NCBI GenBank assembly: GCA_035624355.1
Contig: DASPRQ010000050.1
Coordinates: forward strand, 1-31,860
DNA from: Usitatibacter sp035624355
GTDB taxonomy: Bacteria; Pseudomonadota; Gammaproteobacteria; Burkholderiales; Usitatibacteraceae
Direction: 5' to 3'
DNA length: 31,860 bases
The first letter of the stretch is position 1. Every line of letters begins with the position of its first letter. Made by a program: the position numbers and the translations under genes. Of the stretch, positions 16,077 through 23,902 are shown piece by piece. Below the pieces are notes generated by a model that searched no databases, had not been told where the DNA came from, and saw only the letters and a list, made by a program, of their open reading frames with translations.

Positions 16077-17138
16077 TCACCCCGCCCCGTGGTGAACCGG
16101 GAATCCGGTCCCGGGCACGCGCGTTCCGTGGGTGACGACGAGCTGCGACCAGTCGCCGGTCTCGATGCCCGCACGCAGCACCGACTCGTACTGCGTCATG
16201 AGCTCCGCCTCGTGGGGCGTGCTCCCGTAGTAGTAGAGGAACTCGGGCAGGCTCGCGGCGTCGCAGTGGCCCTGGTAGGCGCACGGGTCGAGGAGCCGCT
16301 CGCTGCCGGGCCCGCACGCCGGGCTTCCGTAGTCGCACGAAAGCATCTGCCACGCATTGTTGAACGCGCGCGCCTCGACGGGCTGCTGCTCCGGGCCGAG
16401 GCGCACGACCACGTCGGGCCAGGGATCGGAGAGGAGCTGCCCCGCGAGCCGCATCGCCTCGGGGTCCTTCGTCTGCACCGCCTGCTCGAGCGTGCCGACC
16501 TGCGCGGCCGAGAGCGTCGCCGTGCCCCACTGGCTCCCGGCGCGCGCCTGCCAGATGTCGCGCTCGATCGCGCGGGCCTTCGCCTTGGGGTCGCCCGCAG
16601 CCGCGGCGGCGTCGAGGAGCGCGTCGAGCTCGGCCTGCGTCGCCTTCACGTCCTCGAAGCCCGCGCACTTGTCCACGGCGACGCGCTCGAAGGCGGCGAT
16701 GCGCTTGTCGCGCTGCGGGTCGTCGGGCGCGAGCGCATCGAGGAATTCGCGGCGGCGCTGGTCTAGGCTCTTCGCGCTCGCCTTGCGGCGCACCGGCCCG
16801 CCGGTCACGGTCGCGCAACGGTGGAGGATCTGGTAGAGCACGTACAGGCCCTCGGCGGTCGAGCCCTCGGCCGAGCCCTTCAATCGATCGTAGAGCGCCC
16901 GGTACGAGGTCGCGAGCGCGTACTCGCCGAAGAGCGTCGCGCGGCGGGCCGCAGCCCTCGCGAAGGCCTCTGCGGTGGGCGGCGGGAGCGCGGCGAGCTT
17001 GTCTTCGCTCGAAACGGGCTTCCGCGTCGCCGAACGCTCCGCGGCTTCCTCGTCCCGATGCCCCGGCTTTCCCGCGAGGTACGCCGCCGCCGCGAGGAGC
17101 CCCAGCGCGGCGAGGAGCACCGCGAGGCGCGCCCTCAT
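16077..17138 (-). CDS. Unrecognised exported protein with C-terminal Cys cluster
   Basis: A 353-residue protein whose residues 1-22 form a signal anchor or signal peptide (MRARLAVLLAALGLLAAAAY). The middle is helical and charged (about 45-250). Near the C-terminus are four cysteines in SCDYGSPACG and DPCAYQGHC, followed by LPEFLYYYGS, which looks like a conserved disulfide-bonded cap. I recall similar uncharacterised proteins in Xanthomonadales and relatives but no function. Its start overlaps the GMC oxidoreductase stop as ATGA, so the two are translationally coupled. Confidence 0.75.
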   Translation of the reverse strand: MRARLAVLLAALGLLAAAAYLAGKPGHRDEEAAERSATRKPVSSEDKLAALPPPTAEAFARAAARRATLFGEYALATSYRALYDRLKGSAEGSTAEGLYVLYQILHRCATVTGGPVRRKASAKSLDQRRREFLDALAPDDPQRDKRIAAFERVAVDKCAGFEDVKATQAELDALLDAAAAAGDPKAKARAIERDIWQARAGSQWGTATLSAAQVGTLEQAVQTKDPEAMRLAGQLLSDPWPDVVVRLGPEQQPVEARAFNNAWQMLSCDYGSPACGPGSERLLDPCAYQGHCDAASLPEFLYYYGSTPHEAELMTQYESVLRAGIETGDWSQLVVTHGTRVPGTGFPVHHGAG

Positions 17139-18751
17139 CGCTCGCCCGAGAGCAGGAATTCCGCGCCGCGCTCGGCGATCATGTAGGTGGGCGCGTTGGT
17201 GTTGCCCGAGGTGAGGCGCGGCATGATCGAGGCGTCGATCACGCGCAACCCGTCGATCCCGCGCACGCGCAGGCGGTCGTCCACCACCGCGAGCGCATCG
17301 TTGCCCATCCTGCAGGTGCCGACCGGGTGGAAGATCGTGGTCCCCAGGTCGCCCGCGGCCTTGGCGAGCGCCTCGTCGGATTGCGCCTCCGGCCCGGGCC
17401 GCCACTCGCGCGGCTCGTACTTCGCGAGCGCGGGCTCGGCCATGATGCGGCGCGTGAAGCGCATCGAATCGGCGGCGACCTTCCGGTCCTCGGGGGTCGA
17501 AAGGTAATTCAGGCGGATCTCGGGCGCGGCCATGGGATCGCTCGACTCGATGCGCACCCAGCCGCGCGAGGTGGGCCGCAGGTTGCACACCGACGGCGTG
17601 ATCGCGGGGAACGGATGCAGCGGGTCGCCGAACTTCTCGAGCGAGAGCGGCTGCACGTGCCACTCGATGTTGGGTGTCGCTTCCGCGGGATCGCTCATCG
17701 CGAAGGCGCCGAGCTGCGAGGGCGGCATCGTGAGCGGGCCCGTCCTGAAGAGGAGGTATTCGAGGCCCATGGCGAGCTTCCCGAAGACGCTGTTGGCGCG
17801 CTCGTTGAGCGTGGGGCCCTTCACCTTCCACATCATGCGGATCTGCAGATGGTCGTGGAGGTTCTCGCCCACGCCGGCGAGCTCGTGCGCGACGGGAATG
17901 CCGTGCTCGTGGAGCAGCGCGCCCGGCCCCACCCCCGAGAGCTGGAGGATCTGCGGCGAGCCGATGCTGCCCGCGGCGAGCACCACGGCCTTGCGCGCCG
18001 TCGCGAGGCCCTCGCCCTCGCCTTCCACCCAGAGGTCCACGCCCGTCGCGCGCTTCGTGCCGTCGCGCGCCTCGAGGAGGATCTTGCGCACGTGCGCGTT
18101 CGTGATGACGCGCAGGTTCGTCCGCCCGAGCGCGGGACGCAGCCACGCCTTGGTCGCGCTCCAGCGCCGCCCGGCGTGCTGGTTCATGTGGAAGTAGGCG
18201 TTGCCGAAGTTGTCGCCGCGGTTGAACTCTTCCACCTTCGGGATGCCCGCCTGCTCGGCCGCCTCGCGCCACGCGTCGAGGATCTCCCAGCGCACGCGCG
18301 GCTCCTCGACGCAGAGCTCGCCGTCGCCGCCGTGGTACTCGTTCGCGCCGGCGAAGTAGCGCTCGACGCGCTTGAAGTACGGCAGCACCTCGTCCCACGA
18401 CCAGCCGCGGTTGCCGAGCGCGGCCCAGTGGTCGTAGTCGACGCGCTGGCCGCGCATGTACACCATCGCGTTGATCGACGAGCACCCGCCCAGCACCTTG
18501 CCGCGCGAGTAGAGGAGGCTCCTGCCGTTGAGGCCCGGGTCGGGCTCGGTGCGGAAGCACCAGTCGGTGCGCGGGTTGCCGATGGCGTAGAGGTAGCCGA
18601 CCGGGATGTCGATCCAGAACCAGTCGTCGCGGCCGCCCGCCTCCAGCAGCAGCACGCTCGACTTCCCGTCCTTCGTGAGGCGGTTGGCGAGGACGCACCC
18701 GGCGCTGCCCGCGCCCACGATCACGTAGTCGTATTCCCCGAAGCGGGCCAT
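17135..18751 (-). CDS. GMC-family flavin oxidoreductase (choline/alcohol dehydrogenase-like)
   Basis: A 538-residue FAD enzyme. The dinucleotide motif GAGSAG is at 13-18, the first GMC signature YSRGKVLGGCSSIN at 81-94, and the second, GSIGSPQILQLSGVGP, in mid-sequence. The catalytic pair H475 (FHPVGTC) and N519 (GNTNAP) are 44 residues apart, as in choline oxidase. Family members oxidise alcohols such as choline, glucose or long-chain alcohols. BetA is the closest named relative by overall layout, but no betB or betI is nearby, so I leave the substrate open. It lies 12 nt after the racemase stop. Confidence 0.93.
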   Translation of the reverse strand: MARFGEYDYVIVGAGSAGCVLANRLTKDGKSSVLLLEAGGRDDWFWIDIPVGYLYAIGNPRTDWCFRTEPDPGLNGRSLLYSRGKVLGGCSSINAMVYMRGQRVDYDHWAALGNRGWSWDEVLPYFKRVERYFAGANEYHGGDGELCVEEPRVRWEILDAWREAAEQAGIPKVEEFNRGDNFGNAYFHMNQHAGRRWSATKAWLRPALGRTNLRVITNAHVRKILLEARDGTKRATGVDLWVEGEGEGLATARKAVVLAAGSIGSPQILQLSGVGPGALLHEHGIPVAHELAGVGENLHDHLQIRMMWKVKGPTLNERANSVFGKLAMGLEYLLFRTGPLTMPPSQLGAFAMSDPAEATPNIEWHVQPLSLEKFGDPLHPFPAITPSVCNLRPTSRGWVRIESSDPMAAPEIRLNYLSTPEDRKVAADSMRFTRRIMAEPALAKYEPREWRPGPEAQSDEALAKAAGDLGTTIFHPVGTCRMGNDALAVVDDRLRVRGIDGLRVIDASIMPRLTSGNTNAPTYMIAERGAEFLLSGER

Positions 18752-18763
18752 AGGCGAGCGATG

Positions 18764-19462
18764 CTAGCAAATCCCGAGCGCGCGCAGCGCCGCGGTGCGC
18801 GCGTGGATCTCGGTGGTGTCGAAGAGCGGCACGGCGGAGTCGGAAGGATCCACGAGCATCGTGATCTCGGTGCAGCCGAGGATCACCGCCTGGGCGCCGC
18901 GCGCGACGAGGTCCGCGATGATGCCGCGGTATTCCGCCCGCGATCCTTCGAGCACGCGCCCATGGCAAAGCTCGCCGTAGATCACGTCGTGCACGATCGC
19001 CCGCTGCGCCTGGGGCGGGACGAGCACCGTGAGGCCGTGCTTCGCTTCCAGCCGCGCGCGATAGAAATCCTCCTCCATCGTGAAGCGCGTGCCGAGGAGC
19101 CCCACGACCTTCACCCCCGCCCGCGCGGCCGCTTCTCCCGTCGGATCGGCGATGTGCAGGAGCGGGATGGAGATCCGCGCTTCGATGGCCGGAGCCACCT
19201 TGTGCATCGTGTTCGTGCAGATCGCGAGGAAATCGGCGCCGGCGCGCTCGAGGCGGGAGGCTTCCTCGGCGAGGAGCTCGCCCGCCTCGTCCCAGCGGCC
19301 GGCGTGCTGGAGCTTCTCGATCTCGTCGAAATCGACGCTCGCGAGCAGCACCTTCGCGGAGTGCAGGCCCCCGAGGCGCTCGGCCACCGTGCGGTTCACG
19401 ATCCGGTAGTAGAGCGCGGTGGACTCCCAGCTCATCCCGCCGAGCAGGCCGATGGTCTTCAC
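18764..19462 (-). CDS. Aspartate/glutamate racemase family protein, YgeA-like
   Basis: A 232-residue cofactor-independent racemase from a GTG start at 19462. The opening IGLLGGMSWEST and the two active-site regions ICTNTMH (C82, T83) and GCTEI (C197) match the Asp/Glu racemase family. In E. coli YgeA, as I recall, the active pair is Thr83/Cys197; the same positions hold T83 and C197 here, with C82 adjacent. It would interconvert L- and D-forms of acidic or related amino acids. It lies 16 nt after the oxygenase-like gene and 12 nt before the GMC gene, within one operon. Confidence 0.92.
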   Translation of the reverse strand: MKTIGLLGGMSWESTALYYRIVNRTVAERLGGLHSAKVLLASVDFDEIEKLQHAGRWDEAGELLAEEASRLERAGADFLAICTNTMHKVAPAIEARISIPLLHIADPTGEAAARAGVKVVGLLGTRFTMEEDFYRARLEAKHGLTVLVPPQAQRAIVHDVIYGELCHGRVLEGSRAEYRGIIADLVARGAQAVILGCTEITMLVDPSDSAVPLFDTTEIHARTAALRALGIC

Positions 19463-19478
19463 CGCGAAGCCCGGGCCC

Positions 19479-20297
19479 TCAGCCCGCTACGCGCCGCGCG
19501 ACGCCCCGCGCCTCCGTCAGCACGAAGTTGCCGAAGCGCTTGCCGCGGTTGTGGAGCTTGCGCAGCAGCGAGTTATCCACGAAATACGTGAGCAGGATCG
19601 AATCGCGCGTGCGCACCTCGGGGCCGACGGTATCGACCGAATGGTAGGTGTCGGTGCCGACGGCGAACGCGTACCCCGTGTTGGGGGCGAACCGCATGCG
19701 CGTGACCTCGCGGTAGCTGCCGTCGGCGTTGCGCTCGTGGAACACGGTGCCCACGTGCTCGATGGAGCGGTCGCGGGGAAGGTAGAGCTGGATCGTCATG
19801 CCCTTGTAGCGCGTGTCCGGATGCACGCCGATGCGGTAGCCCGGCACGTCGCGCGTGAGGATGGGGACGGGATACATCCCGACCTTCGGGTGACCGGCGC
19901 CGAAGCGGCGCTCGAGCCCGGGGGCGAGCCGTCTCATCCACGCGTCGCGCACCGGCTTCGACCGCAGGGCCTCGCCGACGATCTCCCACACCGGCCGCTT
20001 CTCCGGCCGGAGCTGGCGGATGGCCTCTGGCAGCAGGTCGAGCTTCGTGCGCACGTCGCCGCCGCCCGAGCGGCGCGACTCGCGGGCGCGGCCCGACATG
20101 CGGCGGTAGTCGTCCTTCGCGGGCATCGCCTCGAGCATCGCGGCGTAGATGTCCGGCGGGAAGACCCCGGTGATGCGCAGGTGGCGGAACGGCTCGCGGC
20201 CTTCCTCGGCGGCCTCGATGGCCGCCACGACGTGCTCGATGGTCCGGGCGACGTCCTCGCGCCGGCTGGTCCTCGAAATGGCTGCCACGGCTGGCAC
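19479..20297 (-). CDS. 2OG-Fe(II) oxygenase-like protein
   Basis: A 272-residue protein whose central part fits the double-stranded beta-helix of 2-oxoglutarate/Fe(II) oxygenases. The HxD iron site is H159-P-D161, followed by the strand MTIQLYLP. The distal histidine is H219 in TYHSVD, and R229 or R231 ahead of SILLTYF would bind 2-oxoglutarate. Such enzymes hydroxylate proteins or small molecules. No signal peptide. The start is a GTG at 20297 with AGGA 5 nt upstream; a second GTG at 20288 is also possible. It is the first gene of the operon with the racemase, GMC oxidoreductase and Cys-cluster protein. Confidence 0.78.
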   Translation of the reverse strand: MPAVAAISRTSRREDVARTIEHVVAAIEAAEEGREPFRHLRITGVFPPDIYAAMLEAMPAKDDYRRMSGRARESRRSGGGDVRTKLDLLPEAIRQLRPEKRPVWEIVGEALRSKPVRDAWMRRLAPGLERRFGAGHPKVGMYPVPILTRDVPGYRIGVHPDTRYKGMTIQLYLPRDRSIEHVGTVFHERNADGSYREVTRMRFAPNTGYAFAVGTDTYHSVDTVGPEVRTRDSILLTYFVDNSLLRKLHNRGKRFGNFVLTEARGVARRVAG

Positions 20298-20377
20298 TCC
20301 CTTCCTGTCGATGCCTGTATTCTAAATCTCCCGACCCCCACCCGGAATCCGGCCTCGCCTCCGGCGAGCCCCTGTCC

Positions 20378-21121
20378 ATGAGCGCGTTGGCGCGGGCGTC
20401 CCTCGCCTGCATTCTCCTCCTCGCCGCGGCCTGCGCCCCGGCGCCGTGGCGCGCGACGATCCCCTCGACCTGGTTCCCCTCGCCGAACCACGACGAGCGC
20501 CGTCCCGACTTCGTGGTGATCCACCATACGGGCGACGACACCGCGGCGCAGGCGCTCGCCACGCTCACCAGCCCGGCGCGCGAGGTGAGCGCCCATTACC
20601 TCGTCGCCCGGGACGGGACGCTCTACCAGCTGGTCGACGAGCGCTACCGGGCGTGGCACGCCGGCGTCTCCCGCTGGGCGAGCGACGAGGACATCAACTC
20701 CGAGTCGATCGGCATCGAGCTCGACAACGACGGCGAGGAGCCGTTTCCCGACGTGCAGATCGACGCGCTCCTCGCGCTGCTCGCCGACATCGAGGCGCGC
20801 TACCACATCCCCCGGGCGAACTTCGTGGGCCATGCCGACGTGGCGCCCGGCCGCAAGGTCGACCCGAGCAAGTACTTTCCGTGGCGGCGGCTCGCCGAGA
20901 GCGGCTTCGGCCTGTGGTGCGACGACCCGCCGCCCGAGCCCCCGCCCGGCTTCGACGCGACGCTGGCGCTTCAGGCGCTGGGCTACGACGTCTCGGATGT
21001 TCCCGCCGCGATCCGCGCGTTCGGCCTGCACTACCTCGCCACCGACGAGGAGGCGGCGCCGCTCTCCCCGCAGGCCCAGGGGCTGCTCGCGTGCCTCGTC
21101 GAGGAGGCGCGCCAGCCGTAG
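20378..21121 (+). CDS. AmiD-like N-acetylmuramoyl-L-alanine amidase lipoprotein
   Basis: A 247-residue zinc amidase that cuts the bond between MurNAc and the stem peptide of peptidoglycan. A lipoprotein signal ends at C19 (LLAAAC), so it is anchored in the envelope. The Amidase_2 zinc ligands are H49 or H50 (VIHHTG), H152 (GHADVAPGRK) and D162 (DPSKYFPW), close to the E. coli AmiD order. The C-terminal part (about 190-245) is a small helical peptidoglycan-binding-like domain (ATLALQALGYDV). It is divergent from the oxygenase operon and converges with kup after 10 nt. Confidence 0.92.
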   Translation: MSALARASLACILLLAAACAPAPWRATIPSTWFPSPNHDERRPDFVVIHHTGDDTAAQALATLTSPAREVSAHYLVARDGTLYQLVDERYRAWHAGVSRWASDEDINSESIGIELDNDGEEPFPDVQIDALLALLADIEARYHIPRANFVGHADVAPGRKVDPSKYFPWRRLAESGFGLWCDDPPPEPPPGFDATLALQALGYDVSDVPAAIRAFGLHYLATDEEAAPLSPQAQGLLACLVEEARQP

Positions 21122-21131
21122 GGCGCGCCGC

Positions 21132-23057
21132 TCAGATCTCGACCCGCGTGCCCAGCTCGACCACCCGGTTGGTCGGGATCTCGAAGAAGTCGGTGACGCT
21201 GCTCGAGTTGCGCGCCATGGTGGCGAAGAGCCGGTCGCGCCAGAGCGCCATGCCCGTCTTCTCCTCCGTCGGCACGATCTTCTCGCGCGACAGGAAGTAG
21301 GACACCTCCATGGGATCGGCCGTGAGGCCCTCCTGGGCGGCGCACATCTGCATCGCGAGCGGAACGTCGGGACGGTCCATGAAGCCGTAGTGGACGACCA
21401 CCGACCAGCACTCGTTGCCGATCGAACGGCACTCGACGCGCTCGGCGTCCGGCACCCACGGGACGTCCCGGAAGTCCACGTGCAGGAAGACGTTCTTCTC
21501 GTGCATCACCTTGTAGTGCTTGAGGCTGTGCAGGAGCGCGTGGGGCGTCGCGTCGGCCGCGGAGGTGAGGAAGATCGCGGTGCCGGGGATGCGCTGGAGC
21601 GGCGAGGCGAAGAGCGAGCCGAGGAAGCCCTGCAGCGGCAGCGACGAGGTCTCGATGCGTCTCGCGAGGATCGAGCGCCCGCGGCGCCACGTCACCATGA
21701 TCGTGAAGACCGCGGTGCCGAGCAGCAGCGGGAACCAGCCGCCCTCCAGGAGCTTGTGCATCGCCGCGGCGAAGAACGTGACGTCCACGAGCAGGAAGAA
21801 CCCCGTCGTGAGAAGGGACAGCCACAGCGGATATCGCCACTGGTAGCGGATCACGAAGAAGGTGAGGAAGGACGTCGTGAGCATCGTCCCCATCACCGAG
21901 ACGCCGTAGGCCGAGGCGAGGTTGGTCGAGGAGCGGAAGCCCATCACGGCCGCGGCCACCACGACGAGCAATACCCAGTTCACCGCCGGCACGTAGATCT
22001 GCCCCATCACGCGCTCGGAGGTGTGATGGATCGTCATGCGCGGGAGGTAGCCGAGCTGCACCGCCTGCTGGGTCATCGAATACGCGCCGGAGATCGTCGC
22101 CTGGGAGGCGATCACCGTGGCCGCGGTGGCGAGCGCCACCATCGGGTAGAGCGCCCAGGACGGATACGCGAGGAAGAACGGGTTCTCCAGCGCCTTCGCG
22201 TCGCCGAGCAGCAGGGCGCCCTGGCCGAAATAGTTGAGCACCAGGCACGGCGCGACGAGCGAGAACCATGCCAGGCGGATCGCGCGCTTGCCGAAGTGGC
22301 CCATGTCCGCGTAGAGCGCCTCGGCGCCGGTCACGGCGAGCAGCACGGAGCCCAGCACGAGGAACGACGCGTAGCCGTGGGCGGTGATGAAATGCACCGC
22401 GTAGGCCGGGTTGAGGCCCTCGAGGATCGCGGGGGCCTTCACGATGTTCCACACGCCGACCGCGCCGATCGAAAGGAACCAGAGCGCGCAGATCGGGCCG
22501 AAGAGCAGCCCGACGACGCCCGTGCCGTGGCGCTGGATCAGGAAGAGCCCCACCAGGATGCCGAGCGAGATCGGCATCACGTAGGGCTTGAAGGCCGCGG
22601 TGCCCACCTCCAGGCCCTCGATGGCCGAAAGCACCGAAATGGCGGGAGTGAGCACCGCGTCGCCGTAGAAGAGCGAGGCCCCGAAGACGCCGATCATCAT
22701 GAGCGCGGCGGCGAGCCTGGGCTTCCCGCGCACCGAGGAGGTCGCGAGCGCGAGGAGGGCCATGATGCCGCCCTCGCCGCGGTTGCTCGCCCGCAGGATC
22801 AGCGTCACGTACTTGAGCGAGACGACCACCATCAGCGCCCAGAAGATCGCCGAGACCCCGCCCAGGATGTTGTCCCGGACGAAGGGGATCCCGTGCACGG
22901 GATTGAACGTCTCCTTGACCGCGTAGAGCGGGCTCGTGCCGATGTCGCCGTAGACCACGCCCAGGGCGAGCAGCGCCAGGGTGGCGGTCGAATGGGCGAC
23001 CGGCTGCGTGGGGCCGGCCGGGTACGAGGCGGGGGTGGCGCCGGAAACCGTGGCCAT
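21132..23057 (-). CDS. kup: Kup potassium uptake protein
   Basis: A 641-residue KUP/HAK/KT family potassium:proton symporter in the inner membrane. The family signature ALGVVYGDIGTSPLYAVKE (32-50) is near the N-terminus, about 12 hydrophobic segments follow to residue 450, and a cytosolic C-terminal domain of about 180 residues completes it. Full length for the family. Kup is a constitutive, moderate-affinity K+ route important at low pH or under osmotic stress. It lies 51 nt downstream of the two small minus-strand genes, so it could share their transcript and the operator region at 23650-23850. Confidence 0.96.
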   Translation of the reverse strand: MATVSGATPASYPAGPTQPVAHSTATLALLALGVVYGDIGTSPLYAVKETFNPVHGIPFVRDNILGGVSAIFWALMVVVSLKYVTLILRASNRGEGGIMALLALATSSVRGKPRLAAALMMIGVFGASLFYGDAVLTPAISVLSAIEGLEVGTAAFKPYVMPISLGILVGLFLIQRHGTGVVGLLFGPICALWFLSIGAVGVWNIVKAPAILEGLNPAYAVHFITAHGYASFLVLGSVLLAVTGAEALYADMGHFGKRAIRLAWFSLVAPCLVLNYFGQGALLLGDAKALENPFFLAYPSWALYPMVALATAATVIASQATISGAYSMTQQAVQLGYLPRMTIHHTSERVMGQIYVPAVNWVLLVVVAAAVMGFRSSTNLASAYGVSVMGTMLTTSFLTFFVIRYQWRYPLWLSLLTTGFFLLVDVTFFAAAMHKLLEGGWFPLLLGTAVFTIMVTWRRGRSILARRIETSSLPLQGFLGSLFASPLQRIPGTAIFLTSAADATPHALLHSLKHYKVMHEKNVFLHVDFRDVPWVPDAERVECRSIGNECWSVVVHYGFMDRPDVPLAMQMCAAQEGLTADPMEVSYFLSREKIVPTEEKTGMALWRDRLFATMARNSSSVTDFFEIPTNRVVELGTRVEI

Positions 23058-23108
23058 GGACGCGCAGCTTACCGGGTCGGCCCCGGTCGCGCATCCCTGC
23101 GACCCGGC

Positions 23109-23372
23109 TCAGGCCTCGGCGACGTCCTCCGGCTCGGGGCAGAGCGCGCGCCGGACGGCTTCGCCCACGGGCTGCACGAACTCGGGGCGCAGCGCGATCA
23201 GCATGCGCACGCGCGTGCCTCCCGCGAGCGGAACGGCCTTCACGATGCCGAGCGGCTTGCAGCCCGATTGCACGATGGCGCGACGCACCTGCAGCACCTG
23301 GGAGGAATCCACCGTCACCGAGAGCGAGCCGCGACGCTCGCGGCTGGGCGTGATGTGGAGGCTCGAATGCAT
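23109..23372 (-). CDS. Small protein with a possible ACT-like fold
   Basis: An 87-residue cytosolic protein with a good ribosome site (GGAGG 8 nt before the ATG at 23372). The order of segments reads strand (SLSVTVD), helix (SQVLQVRRAIVQSG), strand (PLGIVKAVPL), strand (TRVRMLIAL), helix (PVGEAVRRAL). That is a beta-alpha-beta-beta-alpha layout like small-ligand-binding ACT or ferredoxin-like domains. This is a pattern reading, not a family match; I do not recognise the protein. It lies 13 nt after the small membrane-protein gene and 51 nt before kup. Its position suggests a sensor or modulator of the local transport genes (inference). Confidence 0.7.
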   Translation of the reverse strand: MHSSLHITPSRERRGSLSVTVDSSQVLQVRRAIVQSGCKPLGIVKAVPLAGGTRVRMLIALRPEFVQPVGEAVRRALCPEPEDVAEA

Positions 23373-23385
23373 GGCGGTCCCTCCT

Positions 23386-23610
23386 TCAGGAAGCGAGGCC
23401 CAGGGGCTGCGCCAGTCGGTGCAGCAGCGCGGCGATCCCCGGGTTCGTGCGGCCGAGCGTGACGAGGTGCAGCACGACGATCCCCCCGAGGAGCAGCGCG
23501 AGCACGAGCGCGGCGAATGCGACGGGCAGCGTGCGCCGCATCGCGCGGCGGGCGAGATCGGGAAGATCGAGCTTCGAATCGATCCGATGCGGATGAGCGA
23601 TGGCGTTCAT
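23386..23610 (-). CDS. Small single-span membrane protein
   Basis: A 74-residue protein. Residues 1-28 are polar and basic (MNAIAHPHRID..., RRAMRRT), so the N-terminus is probably inside. Residues 29-52 form one transmembrane helix (LPVAFAALVLALLLGGIVVL), followed by an amphipathic tail with HLVTLGRTNPGIAALLHRLA. I recognise no family. It is the first gene after the duplicated operator region. A regulatory or accessory subunit for a nearby membrane transporter, in the manner of small transport-associated peptides such as KdpF, is one guess. Confidence 0.65.
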   Translation of the reverse strand: MNAIAHPHRIDSKLDLPDLARRAMRRTLPVAFAALVLALLLGGIVVLHLVTLGRTNPGIAALLHRLAQPLGLAS

Positions 23611-23646
23611 GTTTCCGTCCCTTCGGACTCCATGGTCCATGGAGGC

Positions 23647-23652
23647 AATATA
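23647..23652 (-). promoter_or_regulatory. Candidate -10 box for the small-protein genes
   Basis: The minus strand reads TATATT, 36 nt before the ATG at 23610. The nearest operator unit (GTAAA on plus, TTTAC on minus, 23664-23668) begins 11 nt upstream of it and replaces a normal -35 box. Activator half-sites that end about 10 nt from a -10 are typical of OmpR/PhoB-type class II promoters. Confidence 0.45.
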
Positions 23653-23663
23653 GGGACGGGGCG

Positions 23664-23711
23664 GTAAAGACGGCGTAGAACTTGAGGCGCCGACCGTAAA
23701 GGAAACGTATA
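23664..23711 (+). promoter_or_regulatory. Operator cluster 1: four 11-bp-phased GTAAA-type units
   Basis: Units GTAAA (23664), GTAGA (23675), GTAAA (23696) and GTATA (23707). Within each pair the units start 11 bp apart, the spacing used by tandem OmpR/PhoB-family response regulators; the pairs start 32 bp apart. The cluster abuts the candidate -10 of the minus-strand genes. Confidence 0.5.
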
Positions 23712-23803
23712 GGAAAGCGGCCGGATTCGAGCGCCTCACGACGGCAAGCCGAGGGCGAGGACGACGCGATGGAGCCTCGCGGCGGGGTCTGGCGGGCCGG
23801 TTC

Positions 23804-23851
23804 GTAATCCTCGCGTAGAAATCGACGCGCGCGCCGTAAACGCGGTGTAAA
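23804..23851 (+). promoter_or_regulatory. Operator cluster 2: second copy, 140 bp from cluster 1
   Basis: Units GTAAT (23804), GTAGA (23815), GTAAA (23836) and GTAAA (23847). Every unit is exactly 140 bp from its counterpart in cluster 1, and the second unit is GCGTAGAA in both. The last pair reads GTAAAC-N5-GTAAAC, whose complement has the form of a PhoP-type box. It lies 52 nt upstream of the ABC operon start. Confidence 0.5.
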
Positions 23852-23902
23852 CTCCGGGCGCCCGGGCCGCGCATCGGGCCACAATCGCACCGAGGCCCGT
23901 CC

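Larger units (their letters stand above)
23611..23902. promoter_or_regulatory. Divergent intergenic region with duplicated operator
   Basis: This 292-bp gap separates the minus-strand small genes from the plus-strand ABC operon. It is the longest non-coding stretch in the window. It holds a candidate minus-strand -10 (23647-23652) and the two operator clusters annotated separately. A GAGG at 23892-23895 serves the plus-strand ATG at 23903. Confidence 0.7.

Noticed and set aside
20354..20368. CTCGCC-TCC-GGCGAG hairpin before the amidase gene
   Set aside because: Only 6 bp in GC-rich DNA, expected by chance, with no T-tract.
20832..23462. 876-codon plus-strand frame across kup
   Set aside because: Low-complexity Arg/His/Glu translation with no fold-like pattern; Kup on the other strand is unambiguous.
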